From Vulcanimicrobiota bacterium (GTDB taxonomy: Bacteria; Vulcanimicrobiota; Vulcanimicrobiia; Eremiobacterales; Eremiobacteraceae), in the NCBI GenBank assembly GCA_013290125.1, contig JABCYQ010000009.1, positions 1 through 64,000 on the forward strand: 64,000 bases of DNA, read 5' to 3'. A program made the position numbers and the translations under genes. This document shows, piece after piece, positions 8,023 through 19,645 of the stretch. The notes below the pieces were generated by a model. That model was not told where the DNA came from, did no database searches, and worked only from the letters and a program-made list of their open reading frames with translations. How positions within the stretch are numbered: the stretch's first letter is position 1; every line of letters starts with the position of its first letter.

Positions 8023-9555
8023 ATGACGAATCCCCGGCCGATCGCGATCGACGGTACGAACCTGTCGTTATCGCTCGTCGAAGCGATTGCGCGCCGCGGC
8101 GCCAAAGTCTCCCTAGCCGACGCGTGCCGGCCGAAGATCGCCGCGGCGCGCGATCTCGTCGAGCGAACCGTTTCCGCCGGCGACCGCGTGTACGGCGTGA
8201 CGACGGGCTTCGGGCACTTGAAGAACGTCAAGATACCGGCCGAGGATGCGCTCGAATTGCAGCGCAACCTCGTGCGCAGCCATGCGACCGGCGTCGGCGA
8301 ACCGCTGTCGAGCGCTGCCACGCGCGCGTCGGTCTTGCTGCGCGCGCACTCGCTTGCGCGCGGCAATTCCGGGGTGCGGCAAGAGATCATCGATCTTCTG
8401 CTCGCCATGCTCGACCGTAACGTGTTGCCGGTCGTGCCATGTCAGGGCTCTGTCGGTGCGTCGGGTGACTTGGCGCCGCTCGCGCATGTCGCGCTCGTCT
8501 TGATGGGCGAAGGCGAGGCGTGGTACGACGGCCAGCTTCTGCCCGGTGCGCGCGCGCTCTCCGCGGCCGGGCTAGCTCCGTACAGCCTTTCGTATAAGGA
8601 AGGGATATCGCTGATCAACGGCACCCAAGTGATGACAGCGATCGGCGCGCTCGCGCTTTTCGACGCTGAGAACGCTTGCAAGACGGCGGACATCACGGGC
8701 GCGATGAGCCTCGAAGCGTTCCTGGGCAGCGACGCGCCGTTCGTCGAGCGGATGAACGCGCTCAGGCCGCACGCCGGTCAACTCCGCGTCGGCGCGAACC
8801 TGCGCCGCTTGCTTCGCGACTCCGGCGTGATGGCGTCGCACCGCGATTGCGATCGCGTGCAGGACCCGTATTCGTTCCGCTGCATGCCGGTCGTGCACGG
8901 CGCCGTGCGCGACTGCGTGCGATTCGTCAAAGACACGGTCGAGCTCGAGATGAACTCGGTCACCGACAACCCCGTGATCTTTCCCGAAGACGGTTCATTC
9001 GTCAGCGGCGGGAACTTTCACGGCGAACCGGTCGCGCTGGCGATGGACTACCTCGCGATCGCCCTTTCGGAACTTGGCTCTATCGCCGAGCGGCGCGTCT
9101 ACAAACTGCTCGACGGGCTCGAAGGGCTGCCGATGTTCCTCACCGAGCGAAGCGGATTGCGCAGCGGCTTCATGGTGGCGCAGTACACGGCTGCCGCGCT
9201 CGTCAGCGAGAACAAGACGCTCTGCGCGCCTGCATCCGTTGATTCGATTCCGACATCGGCGGGCCAGGAGGACCACGTCAGCATGGGGACGATCTCCGCG
9301 CGCCAATGCGCACGCGTCGTCGAAAATCTGCAGAACGTCCTCGCTATCGAATTGCTCGAAGCCGCGCAAGCGCTCGATTTTCGCGCACCACTCACGTTTG
9401 GGCGCGGCACCGCGATCGCGCACCGCGCGATCCGGGCGCGCGTGCCGCATCTGGACGACGACCGCAATCTGAGCGTCGACATCGCCGCGGCGCGCGATCT
9501 GCTCGCGAGCGGCGAGCTCGTCCGCGCCGTCGAAGCCGAACTTGGTCCCCTCTGA
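8023..9555 (+). CDS. hutH: Histidine ammonia-lyase
   Basis: Deaminates L-histidine to trans-urocanate, the first step of histidine catabolism. The MIO prosthetic group would form from the Ala-Ser-Gly at 146-148 within GSVGASGDLAPLAH. The conserved tyrosine segment VYGVTTGFG is near 57, and the later NGTQ and SAGQEDHVSMG motifs are present. 510 residues, full length. No strong ribosome binding site precedes the ATG. First gene of hutH-hutU-AIM24, 22 nt before hutU. Confidence 0.97.
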   Translation: MTNPRPIAIDGTNLSLSLVEAIARRGAKVSLADACRPKIAAARDLVERTVSAGDRVYGVTTGFGHLKNVKIPAEDALELQRNLVRSHATGVGEPLSSAATRASVLLRAHSLARGNSGVRQEIIDLLLAMLDRNVLPVVPCQGSVGASGDLAPLAHVALVLMGEGEAWYDGQLLPGARALSAAGLAPYSLSYKEGISLINGTQVMTAIGALALFDAENACKTADITGAMSLEAFLGSDAPFVERMNALRPHAGQLRVGANLRRLLRDSGVMASHRDCDRVQDPYSFRCMPVVHGAVRDCVRFVKDTVELEMNSVTDNPVIFPEDGSFVSGGNFHGEPVALAMDYLAIALSELGSIAERRVYKLLDGLEGLPMFLTERSGLRSGFMVAQYTAAALVSENKTLCAPASVDSIPTSAGQEDHVSMGTISARQCARVVENLQNVLAIELLEAAQALDFRAPLTFGRGTAIAHRAIRARVPHLDDDRNLSVDIAAARDLLASGELVRAVEAELGPL

Positions 9556-9577
9556 GATAGTAAGAGGATAGATTCTG

Positions 9578-11232
<1,655 letters not shown>

Positions 11233-11233
<1 letters not shown>

Positions 11234-11925
11234 TGAACGTCCCCGTCTTGCTGCCGACGCAGGCTCGCGACGAGACCTTCGGCGGCGTCACGTATCACAT
11301 CGAAGGCGAACTCGTCCCCGTCCTCCATATCGAACTCTCGTCCGAGAAGATCTACTTCGAACACAATATACTTCTTTGGAAAGACCTCTCGGTCGAGATC
11401 AGCATCATGCCGGTGCCGGGCGCGCTGAAACGTATGCTCGCCGGCATGCCGGTCTTCGTGACGCAGGCAGGTGGGCCGGGCCGGATCGCGTTCAGCCGCG
11501 ATGGCGCCGGCCATGTCCTCGCGATACACATGCAACGCGGCGACGCGATCGACGTTCGCGAGCATCAATTCCTTGCGGCCACGAACGGCATCGGCTATTC
11601 CTTCGCGCGCGTCAAAGGCGCGGCGAGCATGTTCTTCGGAGGCACCGGGTTCTTCATCGACACGTTCAAGTGCCAGTCGGATGCGGGCGTGCTCTGGCTG
11701 CAAGGTTATGGAAACGTCTTCGAAGTGGATCTTGCGGCGGGCGAGCAGATCGACGTCGAACCGGGCGCGTGGCTCTACAAGTCGCAGACCGTGAAGATGG
11801 AGACGATTTTCCAGAAACTCTCCACGGGCATCTTCGCAAGCGGCGGCAACTTGTTTTGGAATCGCTTCACGGGCCCGGGGAAGTTGGGGTTCCAATCGAT
11901 GTCGGTGATGCTAGCCACGGAATAG
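11233..11925 (+). CDS. AIM24/TIGR00266-family protein
   Basis: A 230-residue beta-rich protein of the AIM24 family, whose biochemical role in bacteria is unknown. Family signs are the repeated short beta-strand pattern, the glycine-rich GGPGRIAFSRDGAGH segment, the central FFGGTGFFIDTF and the C-terminal FQKLSTGIFASGG with GPGKLGFQS. No signal peptide or membrane span. The ATG overlaps the hutU stop as ATGA, giving tight coupling to histidine catabolism. No functional link to the pathway is known, so the coupling is worth noting. An open frame extends upstream inside hutU but lacks family sequence. Confidence 0.85.
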
Positions 11926-11940
11926 CGTTCACCCCGTCCC

Positions 11941-12024
11941 TGAAGGGGCCGACTTGAAGGGGCCGACGTTAGTCGGCCCACAATCCGCGCTCCAAATATA
12001 TAGGGCGGACCTCTTCGGTCCACC
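11941..12024. repeat. Palindromic repeat copy a (two hairpins) in a convergent gap
   Basis: Begins with a partial direct duplication (TGAAGGGGCCGAC at 11941-11953). Hairpin 1 has the stem GGCCGAC at 11961-11967 and GTCGGCC at 11972-11978. Hairpin 2 is GGACC-TCTTC-GGTCC within 12003-12024. The last base touches the stop codon of the minus-strand gene. The two hairpins in this order, on the opposite strand, are also seen in copy f at 44029-44087. Could act as a bidirectional terminator although it lacks a long T-tract. Confidence 0.8.
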
Positions 12025-12554
12025 TACGCTGTGGCTTCCGGCGGTCCGTCGATTTTCGTCGGCGGGCGATACGGCTGCCAGGCGGTCGGCGCCGGCGCAT
12101 CGGATTCTTGCGCGACGTGGCGCGGCAGAATCGGTTTGAATACGTTGCGTGGCGTTTCGCCCGCGATCCGCGACGGGATGACGAGACGCTGGACGAGTTG
12201 TTCATGGAGCGCCTGCGTCGACTCTAGACTGGAGCACGTGACGTACGAATCCCACATGCGCCAGCAGACGTACGCGGAAACGAGGCCCGGCAATATCCCG
12301 ATGACGGAGAGCACGCCGACGATCGCGTTGAGACCCGTGAGGATCGCGCCCACCAAAAACGGCCACGCCTGACCTTGCGATGCGAAGTACCAGAAAGCGA
12401 TGAACATCGCGTCGACGAACGCGCACAAGAAGAGCGCTGACGGATTCTTGAACAAGGCGATCGCGAGAAGCGACCACGCCGCGATGGGAATCCAGAACCA
12501 CCGCGCGCGTCCGCGGGCCAGCGCCAGAATGCCCTCCGAGGCGAAGTCTACCAT
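12024..12554 (-). CDS. Unknown membrane protein, 176 residues
   Basis: Not recognised. After a short basic N-terminus there are about four hydrophobic segments (roughly 19-36, 40-58, 65-82, 84-100), then an amphipathic region and a soluble, proline-rich C-terminal tail of about 60 residues (WQPYRPPTKID). Cysteines and a WRMWDSY motif follow the last span. Probably an inner-membrane protein. It lies 99 nt beyond the secreted protein gene at the end of the leucine operon; whether it is co-transcribed is unclear. Confidence 0.7.
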   Translation of the reverse strand: MVDFASEGILALARGRARWFWIPIAAWSLLAIALFKNPSALFLCAFVDAMFIAFWYFASQGQAWPFLVGAILTGLNAIVGVLSVIGILPGLVSAYVCWRMWDSYVTCSSLESTQALHEQLVQRLVIPSRIAGETPRNVFKPILPRHVAQESDAPAPTAWQPYRPPTKIDGPPEATA

Positions 12555-12653
12555 AGCCCTTCATGCTTCGGAGTTCGGTAAGGCGGACCTTTGCAGAATC
12601 GTCAAGCGACGCTCACGCGATTCGGCGGTCTCCTGATATTTGAGACGTTCGCC

Positions 12654-13370
12654 CTACGGCGTGACAAGTCCGCAATGCTTGACGCCTTCGGCACCCGATT
12701 TCAGCCACGCGTACGTCGAGCGGGCGCCGGATCGGTATACGCCCGAGAATGTCATTGAGGTCGGACTCGTGCTGCGCGCCTCGATACCGCCGGTTGTGAA
12801 TTCGCAGATGGGCGCTTGCAAAGCTCGGCCTCCAGCCGTTGCTTTCTTCGTCACGATAAACGCGGAAATCGCGTCTCCCTCTTTGTAGACTTCTGCATTG
12901 ATCTGAATGTACGGGCTTTCAATGGAAAGGTCGGGTCGGCTCCATGTGCCTGCGAGCCTACCGTCTAGAAATGCGCTGACGTGGTCTGAATTTCCGCGTA
13001 GTTCGACCGTGCATGTCGCGCCACATGGTAATCCCCAAACGTCGGAACTCTTAGTGCCGTGGGCGTGACTCCCGCTCACAAAACCCGACGTGCTTTTGGC
13101 CGACGGGTAGCCGTTCGCCAAACCAACCTCAGCAGACGGACCGGGATCGGTTGCCCCGATCATCATCACGCCTATCGTCGTGAACGACCGGTTTTTCCTC
13201 CGAGTATCTATCGCGAAGGCGTACGACACGTCGAAGTCGCGACTGAAATTTCCGGCTACGTAGACCGTGGCTTCCCCGTGCGTTGCCAAAGTTAGGGATG
13301 CCCTCGCGGTATGTGATGATGGCGCGAACGCGACGAGCGACGCGATGATGTAAGCGGCGATTATCTGCAT
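12654..13370 (-). CDS. Unknown exported protein, 238 residues
   Basis: Not recognised. The start at 13370 gives a classical signal peptide (MQIIAAYIIASLVAFAPSS) with a likely cut after ARA near 24. The mature part is beta-rich with two possible disulfide pairs (PCGATC near 120; two more Cys near the C-terminus). The start overlaps the end of the HMG-CoA lyase gene by 10 nt, so it is probably translated from the same mRNA. By eye it is less GC-rich than its neighbours, which may mean recent arrival. No link to leucine catabolism can be read from the sequence. Confidence 0.65.
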   Translation of the reverse strand: MQIIAAYIIASLVAFAPSSHTARASLTLATHGEATVYVAGNFSRDFDVSYAFAIDTRRKNRSFTTIGVMMIGATDPGPSAEVGLANGYPSAKSTSGFVSGSHAHGTKSSDVWGLPCGATCTVELRGNSDHVSAFLDGRLAGTWSRPDLSIESPYIQINAEVYKEGDAISAFIVTKKATAGGRALQAPICEFTTGGIEARSTSPTSMTFSGVYRSGARSTYAWLKSGAEGVKHCGLVTP

Positions 13371-14281
13371 AGCGCTTGCCAAGCCTTGCTTGTCGGTGCG
13401 TGGGAGAGAGAACCCGCGATAAGCGACGTCGCGGCTACGACTTTTTCCAAGGAGACGCCGGTCTCGATCTTCATGCCGTGCAGCATGTACAGAAGATCTT
13501 CTGTCGCGAGATTGCCTGCGGCGCCCGGCGCGTACGGGCAGCCGCCGAAACCGCCTGCGGCGCTGTCGAAAATCGCGATGCCGCATTGCAGTGCAGCGAG
13601 CACGTTGGCCAGCGCGGTGCCGCGCGTGTCGTGGAAGTGCATCGCGCAACGCGCCGGTTCGACATGCGCGAAAAGCAAGCCGCACAAATCGACGACTTGA
13701 TTCGGCGTCGCCACGCCGATCGTATCGCCGATCGAGAGCTCGTCGATGCCGAGGGCTAGGAGACGCGAAGCGACATCGACGACCGCCTGCGGCGAGACCC
13801 GTCCTTCGTACGGACACCCGAAGCACGTCGAGACGTAACCGCGCACGCGCATCCCTTCTGCTTTCGCGCGCTGGACGACGGGCTCGAACCGCGCTATCGA
13901 TTCGGCGATCGACGCATTGATGTTCGCGCGCGCGAACGACTCTGAAGCGGCGGTGAATACGGCGATCTCGCGCGCGCCCGCGGTGATCGCGCGATCCAGC
14001 CCGCGTTCGTTAGGCACGAGCACGGGGTAGCGCACGCCATCGCGAAACCGGACGCGGCGCATCACTTCGTCCGCGTCGGCGAGCTGCGGTATCGACTTCG
14101 GGCTGACGAACGACGTCGCTTCGACCACCTGAAGGCCGGCGTCTGCGAGCGCTTCGATGAACGCGACTTTGCGGTCGGTCGGAACGACTTCTTTCTCGTT
14201 CTGCAGACCATCGCGCGGTCCCACTTCGACAACTGTCACGCGGCTCGGGATCGCGCCCATACGGCTAGGGATCTCGTTCAT
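13361..14281 (-). CDS. mvaB: Hydroxymethylglutaryl-CoA lyase
   Basis: Cleaves HMG-CoA to acetyl-CoA and acetoacetate, the last step of leucine degradation. The N-terminal VEVGPRDGLQNEKEVVPT carries the catalytic Arg-Asp pair. SIGDTIGVATP follows, and GGFGGCPYAPGAAGNLATED contains the signature cysteine. 306 residues, full length. The ATG overlaps the stop of the biotin carboxylase gene (ATGA). Together with methylcrotonyl-CoA carboxylase and the hydratase upstream it forms a liu-type operon. Confidence 0.95.
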   Translation of the reverse strand: MNEIPSRMGAIPSRVTVVEVGPRDGLQNEKEVVPTDRKVAFIEALADAGLQVVEATSFVSPKSIPQLADADEVMRRVRFRDGVRYPVLVPNERGLDRAITAGAREIAVFTAASESFARANINASIAESIARFEPVVQRAKAEGMRVRGYVSTCFGCPYEGRVSPQAVVDVASRLLALGIDELSIGDTIGVATPNQVVDLCGLLFAHVEPARCAMHFHDTRGTALANVLAALQCGIAIFDSAAGGFGGCPYAPGAAGNLATEDLLYMLHGMKIETGVSLEKVVAATSLIAGSLSHAPTSKAWQALCR

Positions 14282-16272
14282 GCGTCGATGCGCACGAGGA
14301 CGTCCCCGGCGGCTACAGTGTCGCCTTGCGCTACCGCGATCTCCGCGATGTTGCCCGCGTGCGGCGCGGCGATGCTGTGCTCCATCTTCATCGCCTCCAT
14401 GACGATGAGCACCTGATGCGCTTGCACGTCAGAGCCGGGGGTCACGACCACCTTGACGATCGTTCCACTCATCGGCGCCGCGACGGATCCTGTCGAGCCA
14501 TGCGCGGCATGCCTATGACCTTTTGCGCTCTCGGCAACCGTGGGAGAGAGCGCAAGTATGCAATCGGCGAAGAATGAGTCGAAAGCTATGCCGATGCCGC
14601 CGCGCAACGGCCACGCGAAAAACGGCCGGCGCGCTCCTGCGACCATCGCTACGTACTCGCCGCCGCCCAGCGCAGAAACGAGAAGCGCCCGATCACCCGC
14701 GGCGCACGACCACGCCATCTCGCGCGGATCCCACGTCAGCCGAACATCGCCCTGAAGCGGCCGCTCGAACGAAACGACGCGTTCGGCTTGCGATTGCCGC
14801 CAAGGTCCCAACGCACGCCATGGATCGGCCGCGCGCGCGCGATCGGCGCCGAAACTCAGTGCGGCGGCAGCGGCCATCACAGCGAGTTCTCGATCGCCCT
14901 CACGCGCAAGCATGCTCTTGTTGAAGTGGCGCTCGATGAAATCCGTCGTGGTGTCGCCGCGCAGAAATGATTCGTGCCGCACGAGCCAGCGCAGGAACGG
15001 GAGGTTCGTTCCGACGCCCCCGATGCGGTAATCGTCGAGCGCGGCCGCCAGCCGCTCGATGCAAGCAGCGCGCGTGCGATCGCTGACGATGAGTTTCGCG
15101 AGCATCGGATCGTAGTCGGTCGAGACGACCGTGCCGGAAGCGACGCCCGCATCGTTGCGGATTCCCGGGCCCTCCGGGAGGCCAAAGGCCGCTATGGTGC
15201 CGGTGCACGGCAGAAATCCGTTGGCCGGGTCTTCGGCGTAGACGCGCACTTCGATCGCGTGGCCGCGCGGCTGCATCTCGTCCTGCGTGAGCGCGAGCGG
15301 TCTGCCAGCGGCGATCCAGAGCTGCTCGCGTACGAGGTCAAGGCCCAAGACGGCCTCGGTGATCGGATGCTCGACTTGCAGTCGCGTGTTCATCTCAAGA
15401 AAGTAGTATGATCCGTCTGCATCGAGCATGAATTCGACGGTGCCCGCGTTGACGTAGCCGACGGCGAGGGCGGCTCGGACGGCGGCCGCACCCATGTGCG
15501 CGCGAAGATCAGGATCGACCGCGGTCGACGGCGTCTCTTCGAGAACCTTCTGATGGCGGCGTTGGATCGAGCACTCGCGCTCGCCGAGGTGGATGCACGC
15601 ACCGCTCGCGTCCGCGAGAATTTGGATCTCGACGTGTCGCGGTGCGGTGAGATAGCGTTCGAGAAAAACCGTGTCATCGCCGAACGCGGCGCGCGCTTCG
15701 CGCTTGGCCCCCTCGATCGCTGGTTCGAGATCGGCAAGATCGCGCACGATCCGCATGCCCTTGCCGCCGCCGCCGGCAGCTGCCTTGACCAGAAGCGGCG
15801 CGCCGATGCGCCGCGCTTCCGCGGCGAGCGCCGCAAACGATTGGTCGTCGCCTAAGTAACCGGGGACGATCGGCACGCCCGCGTCGCCGACGGCCCGCTT
15901 CGCTGCGATCTTGTCGCCCATCGCGCGCATCGCGTGCGGCCGAGGCCCCACAAAGGTGATCCCGGCGGCGGCGCACGCCGTCGCGAACTCTGCGTTCTCC
16001 GAGAGAAACCCATAGCCAGGGTGGATGGCCTCCGCGCCGCTTGATCGAGCCGCCTCGACGATCGCGTCGCTGCGAAGGTAAGATTGGCGCGCGGGCGCAG
16101 GTCCGATGCGCACGGCCGCGTCGCAAGCGCGGACATGCAGAGCATCCTTATCCGGATCGGAATAGACGGCGACCGTGAGGATGCCCATCGCGCGGCACGT
16201 GCGCGCGATTCGAACCGCGATCTCGCCGCGGTTTGCGATCAAGACCTTTTTGAAAGGACGGGCTAGCGCCAC
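14278..16272 (-). CDS. mccA: Methylcrotonyl-CoA carboxylase, biotin carboxylase/BCCP subunit
   Basis: ATP-dependent biotin carboxylation half of an acyl-CoA carboxylase. Order: biotin carboxylase N domain (VLIANRGEIAVRIAR), ATP-grasp with GGGGKGMRIV, biotin carboxylase C domain (EVRVYAEDP), linker domain, and a C-terminal biotinyl domain whose lysine is in VMEAMKMEHS. 664 residues matches MccA/LiuD rather than the shorter AccC. Neighbours (mccB, hydratase, HMG-CoA lyase) support 3-methylcrotonyl-CoA as substrate. GTG start, overlapping the hydratase stop by 10 nt. Confidence 0.92.
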   Translation of the reverse strand: MALARPFKKVLIANRGEIAVRIARTCRAMGILTVAVYSDPDKDALHVRACDAAVRIGPAPARQSYLRSDAIVEAARSSGAEAIHPGYGFLSENAEFATACAAAGITFVGPRPHAMRAMGDKIAAKRAVGDAGVPIVPGYLGDDQSFAALAAEARRIGAPLLVKAAAGGGGKGMRIVRDLADLEPAIEGAKREARAAFGDDTVFLERYLTAPRHVEIQILADASGACIHLGERECSIQRRHQKVLEETPSTAVDPDLRAHMGAAAVRAALAVGYVNAGTVEFMLDADGSYYFLEMNTRLQVEHPITEAVLGLDLVREQLWIAAGRPLALTQDEMQPRGHAIEVRVYAEDPANGFLPCTGTIAAFGLPEGPGIRNDAGVASGTVVSTDYDPMLAKLIVSDRTRAACIERLAAALDDYRIGGVGTNLPFLRWLVRHESFLRGDTTTDFIERHFNKSMLAREGDRELAVMAAAAALSFGADRARAADPWRALGPWRQSQAERVVSFERPLQGDVRLTWDPREMAWSCAAGDRALLVSALGGGEYVAMVAGARRPFFAWPLRGGIGIAFDSFFADCILALSPTVAESAKGHRHAAHGSTGSVAAPMSGTIVKVVVTPGSDVQAHQVLIVMEAMKMEHSIAAPHAGNIAEIAVAQGDTVAAGDVLVRIDA

Positions 16273-17039
16273 GTCGGCTTCCGCTTTTCAAGAAATGCGC
16301 GCAGGCCTTCTTGACCTTCGTCGCTGCTCCGCAGTTCGGCGATCGTGGCAGCGGTCCACTCGCGCGCTTCGCGTTTGTCGAGCGCGAGAACCGTTCGCGC
16401 GATGTTCTTCGCCATCCGCGCCGCTTGCGGCCCGCATGCAAGGACGTCGTCGAGCGTGGCGTCGACCGCTGCGTCCAGCTCTGCTGCCGGCACGACGCGA
16501 TGCACCAATCCGATCCGTAAGGCTCGCTCGGTGCCGAATCGTTCGCCAGTGGTGAACAGCGCTCGCGCGTGGCCGGCGCCGATCTTCCGAAGCACGAATG
16601 GCGAAATCACTGCGGGCACGATGCCGAGACGCGCCTCAGTGAAGCCGAAGATCGCGTCGTCCGCGGCGATCACGATGTCGCATGCCGCGATCAGACCTGA
16701 GCCGCCGCCGAGCGCCGCCGACTGTACTCTCGCGATGACGGGCACCGGACAATCGTCGATCCCCGCGAACAAATCGGACAGCCGCAGTGCGTCAGCGCGA
16801 TTCTCGTCGCGCGAAAGCTCGAGGCTCCGGCGCATGTCGTTGATGTCCGCCCCGCCCGAGAAGGTCGACCCGGCGCCTTCGAGGACCACCGCTCGAACCT
16901 GCGTGTCCGCGGCGATCGACGAGAACGCCTCGCTCAATTCCGCAACCATCCGCACATCGAGCGCGTTGCGCACGTCCGGCCTGTTCATGCGGACGCGCAC
17001 GACTGCGCCGCTACGATCGATCGCTATGGTGTCGGGCAT
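16263..17039 (-). CDS. liuC: Enoyl-CoA hydratase family protein, probable methylglutaconyl-CoA hydratase
   Basis: Crotonase-fold enzyme. The oxyanion-hole segments are FSGGADINDM and AALGGGSGLIAACD, followed by FGFTEARLGIVP. I start at the ATG at 17039 (258 residues); the open frame extends upstream but without family sequence. Placement between the two methylcrotonyl-CoA carboxylase subunits and upstream of HMG-CoA lyase makes 3-methylglutaconyl-CoA hydratase the best guess. Sequence alone would only give crotonase superfamily. Confidence 0.85.
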   Translation of the reverse strand: MPDTIAIDRSGAVVRVRMNRPDVRNALDVRMVAELSEAFSSIAADTQVRAVVLEGAGSTFSGGADINDMRRSLELSRDENRADALRLSDLFAGIDDCPVPVIARVQSAALGGGSGLIAACDIVIAADDAIFGFTEARLGIVPAVISPFVLRKIGAGHARALFTTGERFGTERALRIGLVHRVVPAAELDAAVDATLDDVLACGPQAARMAKNIARTVLALDKREAREWTAATIAELRSSDEGQEGLRAFLEKRKPTWR

Positions 17040-17100
17040 TGACGACCTTTCCGTTATCCCGTAGTAGGGCAAGCATCGCTTGCCGCTCCGCAACGCCGCG

Positions 17101-18708
17101 CTAAAGCCTGAAAACGCCGAATTTCGTCGGCGGCAGCGGCGCGTTCGCCGCCGCAGAGATGCCGAGCGCGAGCACGGCGCGCGTGTCCGCCGGGTCGATG
17201 ATGCCGTCATCCCATAGCCGCGCGGTGCTGTGGTATGGGTTGCCCTCTGCTTCGTATTTCTCGCGGGTCGGGCGCATGAAATCGTCGCGCTCTTCGGGCG
17301 TCAGCGTGCGTCCTTGCCGTTCCAACTGTTCGAGCTTGACGGTCAACAAGACGTTCGCGGCCTGCTCGCCGCCCATCACCGAGATGCGCGCGTTCGGCCA
17401 CATCCACAATTGCCGCGGCCCGTACGCACGACCGCACATGCCGTAGTTGCCCGCGCCGAACGATCCGCCGATGATGATCGTGAACTTCGGCACTTCGGCG
17501 TTGGCGACCGCCATAACCATCTTAGCGCCGTCCTTGGCGATCCCGCCTTCTTCGTATTTCTTGCCGACCATGAAGCCGGTGATGTTCTGCAAGAAGACGA
17601 GCGGAACGCCGCGCTGACAGCACAGCTCGATGAAGTGCGTGGCTTTCAGCGCGCTCTCTGAGAACAGCACGCCTTGATTCGCGAGGATGCCCACGGGCTG
17701 GCCTTCGATGTGGCCGAATCCGCAGACGAGCGTCTGACCGTAGAGCGCTTTGAATTCGTGGAACTCCGAGCCGTCCACGATCCGCGCGATCACCTCGCGT
17801 ACGTCGTACGATTTGCGCCGATCGCTCGGGACGATCCCGTAAAGTTCGCGGCCGTCGTGGCGCGGCGGCTTGGCGTCTCGCACCGGCCAGGGCGTGCGCT
17901 TGCGCGAATTGAGATTGGCCACGATCTCGCGCACGATCGCGAGCGCGTGCTCGTCGGACAGCGCATAGTGATCGCTAACGCCGGAGATCTTCGTGTGCAC
18001 GTCGGCACCGCCGAGATCTTCCGCGCTGACGATCTCGCCCGTCGCCGCTTTCACGAGCGGCGGTCCAGCCAAGAAGATCGTGCCTTGCCCTTTGACGATC
18101 ACGGTCTCATCGGACATTGCCGGCACGTACGCGCCGCCGGCCGTGCACGAACCCAGGACCGCCGCGATCTGCGGAATCCCTTTGCCCGACATGCGCGCTT
18201 GATTGTAGAATATCCGGCCGAAGTGGTCGCGATCGGGGAAAACTTGGTCTTGCAGCGGCAGAAACGCGCCGCCGGAATCGACGAGATAGATGCACGGCAA
18301 GTAGTTCTGCTCGGCGATCTCTTGCGCGCGCAGATGTTTCTTCACCGTCAGCGGATAGTACGTACCGCCTTTGACCGTGGCGTCGTTGGCGATGATGACG
18401 CACTCGCGGCCTTCCACGACGCCGATGCCGGTGACGAGACCGGCCGACGGCGCATCGCCGTCGTACATGTCGCACGCGGCGAGTGCCGACAGTTCGAGAA
18501 ATGCCGAACGCTGATCCAGCAACCGTGCGACGCGTTCGCGCACTGGAAGTTTGCCGCGCGCGGTATGCTTGGCCATCGCGTCCGGTCCGCCGCCGGCGGC
18601 CGCTTGCGCGGTGCGCGATCGCAGTTCGTCGAGCAGACCGAGCATGTGGTCGCGATTTTCGGCGTACAGCGGCGACGAAACGTCGATCCGGCTTTCGATG
18701 ACTGCCAT
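17101..18708 (-). CDS. mccB: Methylcrotonyl-CoA carboxylase, carboxyltransferase subunit
   Basis: Transfers carboxyl from biotin to 3-methylcrotonyl-CoA. Two crotonase-like carboxyltransferase halves are present, with [14 protein letters not shown] in the N half and [18 protein letters not shown] in the C half; the latter is typical of MCC-beta rather than propionyl-CoA carboxylase. Begins at the ATG at 18708 (535 residues, the normal length). A longer open frame runs back over ftcD but only this start keeps the two divergent genes apart. First gene of the leucine operon, 58 nt from the divergent ftcD. Confidence 0.94.
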   Translation of the reverse strand: MAVIESRIDVSSPLYAENRDHMLGLLDELRSRTAQAAAGGGPDAMAKHTARGKLPVRERVARLLDQRSAFLELSALAACDMYDGDAPSAGLVTGIGVVEGRECVIIANDATVKGGTYYPLTVKKHLRAQEIAEQNYLPCIYLVDSGGAFLPLQDQVFPDRDHFGRIFYNQARMSGKGIPQIAAVLGSCTAGGAYVPAMSDETVIVKGQGTIFLAGPPLVKAATGEIVSAEDLGGADVHTKISGVSDHYALSDEHALAIVREIVANLNSRKRTPWPVRDAKPPRHDGRELYGIVPSDRRKSYDVREVIARIVDGSEFHEFKALYGQTLVCGFGHIEGQPVGILANQGVLFSESALKATHFIELCCQRGVPLVFLQNITGFMVGKKYEEGGIAKDGAKMVMAVANAEVPKFTIIIGGSFGAGNYGMCGRAYGPRQLWMWPNARISVMGGEQAANVLLTVKLEQLERQGRTLTPEERDDFMRPTREKYEAEGNPYHSTARLWDDGIIDPADTRAVLALGISAAANAPLPPTKFGVFRL

Positions 18709-18766
18709 GCCGTAGAATTGTCGCGCGCAAGGGGAGCGGCCTGCCGGAGGCCAAGCGGTCGCATCG

Positions 18767-19645
18767 ATGGCGAAGGTCTTCGAATGCGTGCCGAACATTT
18801 CCGACGGGCGCCGCATCGATGTGATCGAAGCGGTGCGCGCCGCCGCAGCCGCCGGCGAAGGCGTCGCGGTCGTCGACGTCAGTTCGGATGAAGCGCATAA
18901 TCGCTCGGTCATCACGCTCGTCGGCACCGGCGATGGCGTACTCGGCGCGGCGGTCCGCCTCGCCGAAAAAGCAGTCGAATTGATCGACTTGCGGACCCAT
19001 CGCGGCGAGCATCCGCGCATGGGTGCCGTGGACGTCATTCCGTTCATCCCGGTCGGCGATGCGACGATGGATGATGCGGTGCTCCTCGCGCATCGCTGCG
19101 CCCAGGCCGTCTGGGAGCGCGTGCGCGTGCCCTCCTATTACTACGGCGCAGCCGCCACCCGGCCGGAGCGGCGCAGACTCGCGGACGTGCGCAAGGGTCA
19201 GTTCGAAGGTCTGCTCGAGGCCGTCAAACTTCCCGAGCGGCATCCGGATGTCGGCGAGCCGCAGCTCCACCCGAGCGCCGGCGCCGTCGCCATCGGAGCT
19301 CGCGATTTCCTCATCGCATTCAATGTCGATCTCCGGACGGACGACCTCGCGCTCGCAGAGCGGATCGCTGCGGGCGTGCGCCAGACCAGCGGCGGCTTCT
19401 TCGGACTTCAAGCCAAGGGCTTCGTCATCGGCGAAAATCGTGTGCAGGTCTCGATGAACGTGCTTGACTATCGGGCGATTCCGCTCTATCGCGTCGCCGA
19501 AATCGTGCGGCGCGAAGCGGCCGATCGCGGCGTCGGCGTAGACCGCTGCGAACTCGTCGGCCTCGCGCCGCTCGCCGCGGTCGCGGCATCTGCCGCCTAC
19601 TATCTGAACCTCGAATCGATCGACGCGCTGCAAATCACGTGGTGA
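18767..19645 (+). CDS. ftcD: Glutamate formimidoyltransferase
   Basis: Transfers the formimino group of N-formimino-L-glutamate to tetrahydrofolate, giving glutamate. Starts with [11 protein letters not shown] and has [18 protein letters not shown] around the family's catalytic histidine (about 82). 292 residues, which is the transferase domain only; the cyclodeaminase domain of the bifunctional animal enzyme is absent and no separate cyclodeaminase gene is in the window. Overlaps the start of hutI, so the two final steps to glutamate are coupled. Confidence 0.95.
   Translation: MAKVFECVPNISDGRRIDVIEAVRAAAAAGEGVAVVDVSSDEAHNRSVITLVGTGDGVLGAAVRLAEKAVELIDLRTHRGEHPRMGAVDVIPFIPVGDATMDDAVLLAHRCAQAVWERVRVPSYYYGAAATRPERRRLADVRKGQFEGLLEAVKLPERHPDVGEPQLHPSAGAVAIGARDFLIAFNVDLRTDDLALAERIAAGVRQTSGGFFGLQAKGFVIGENRVQVSMNVLDYRAIPLYRVAEIVRREAADRGVGVDRCELVGLAPLAAVAASAAYYLNLESIDALQITW

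Noticed and set aside
18107-19633. 508-codon minus-strand open frame across ftcD and the start of mccB
   Set aside because: It runs antisense to ftcD, which has full family motifs, and overlaps mccB in another frame. Long shadow frames are common in GC-rich DNA.
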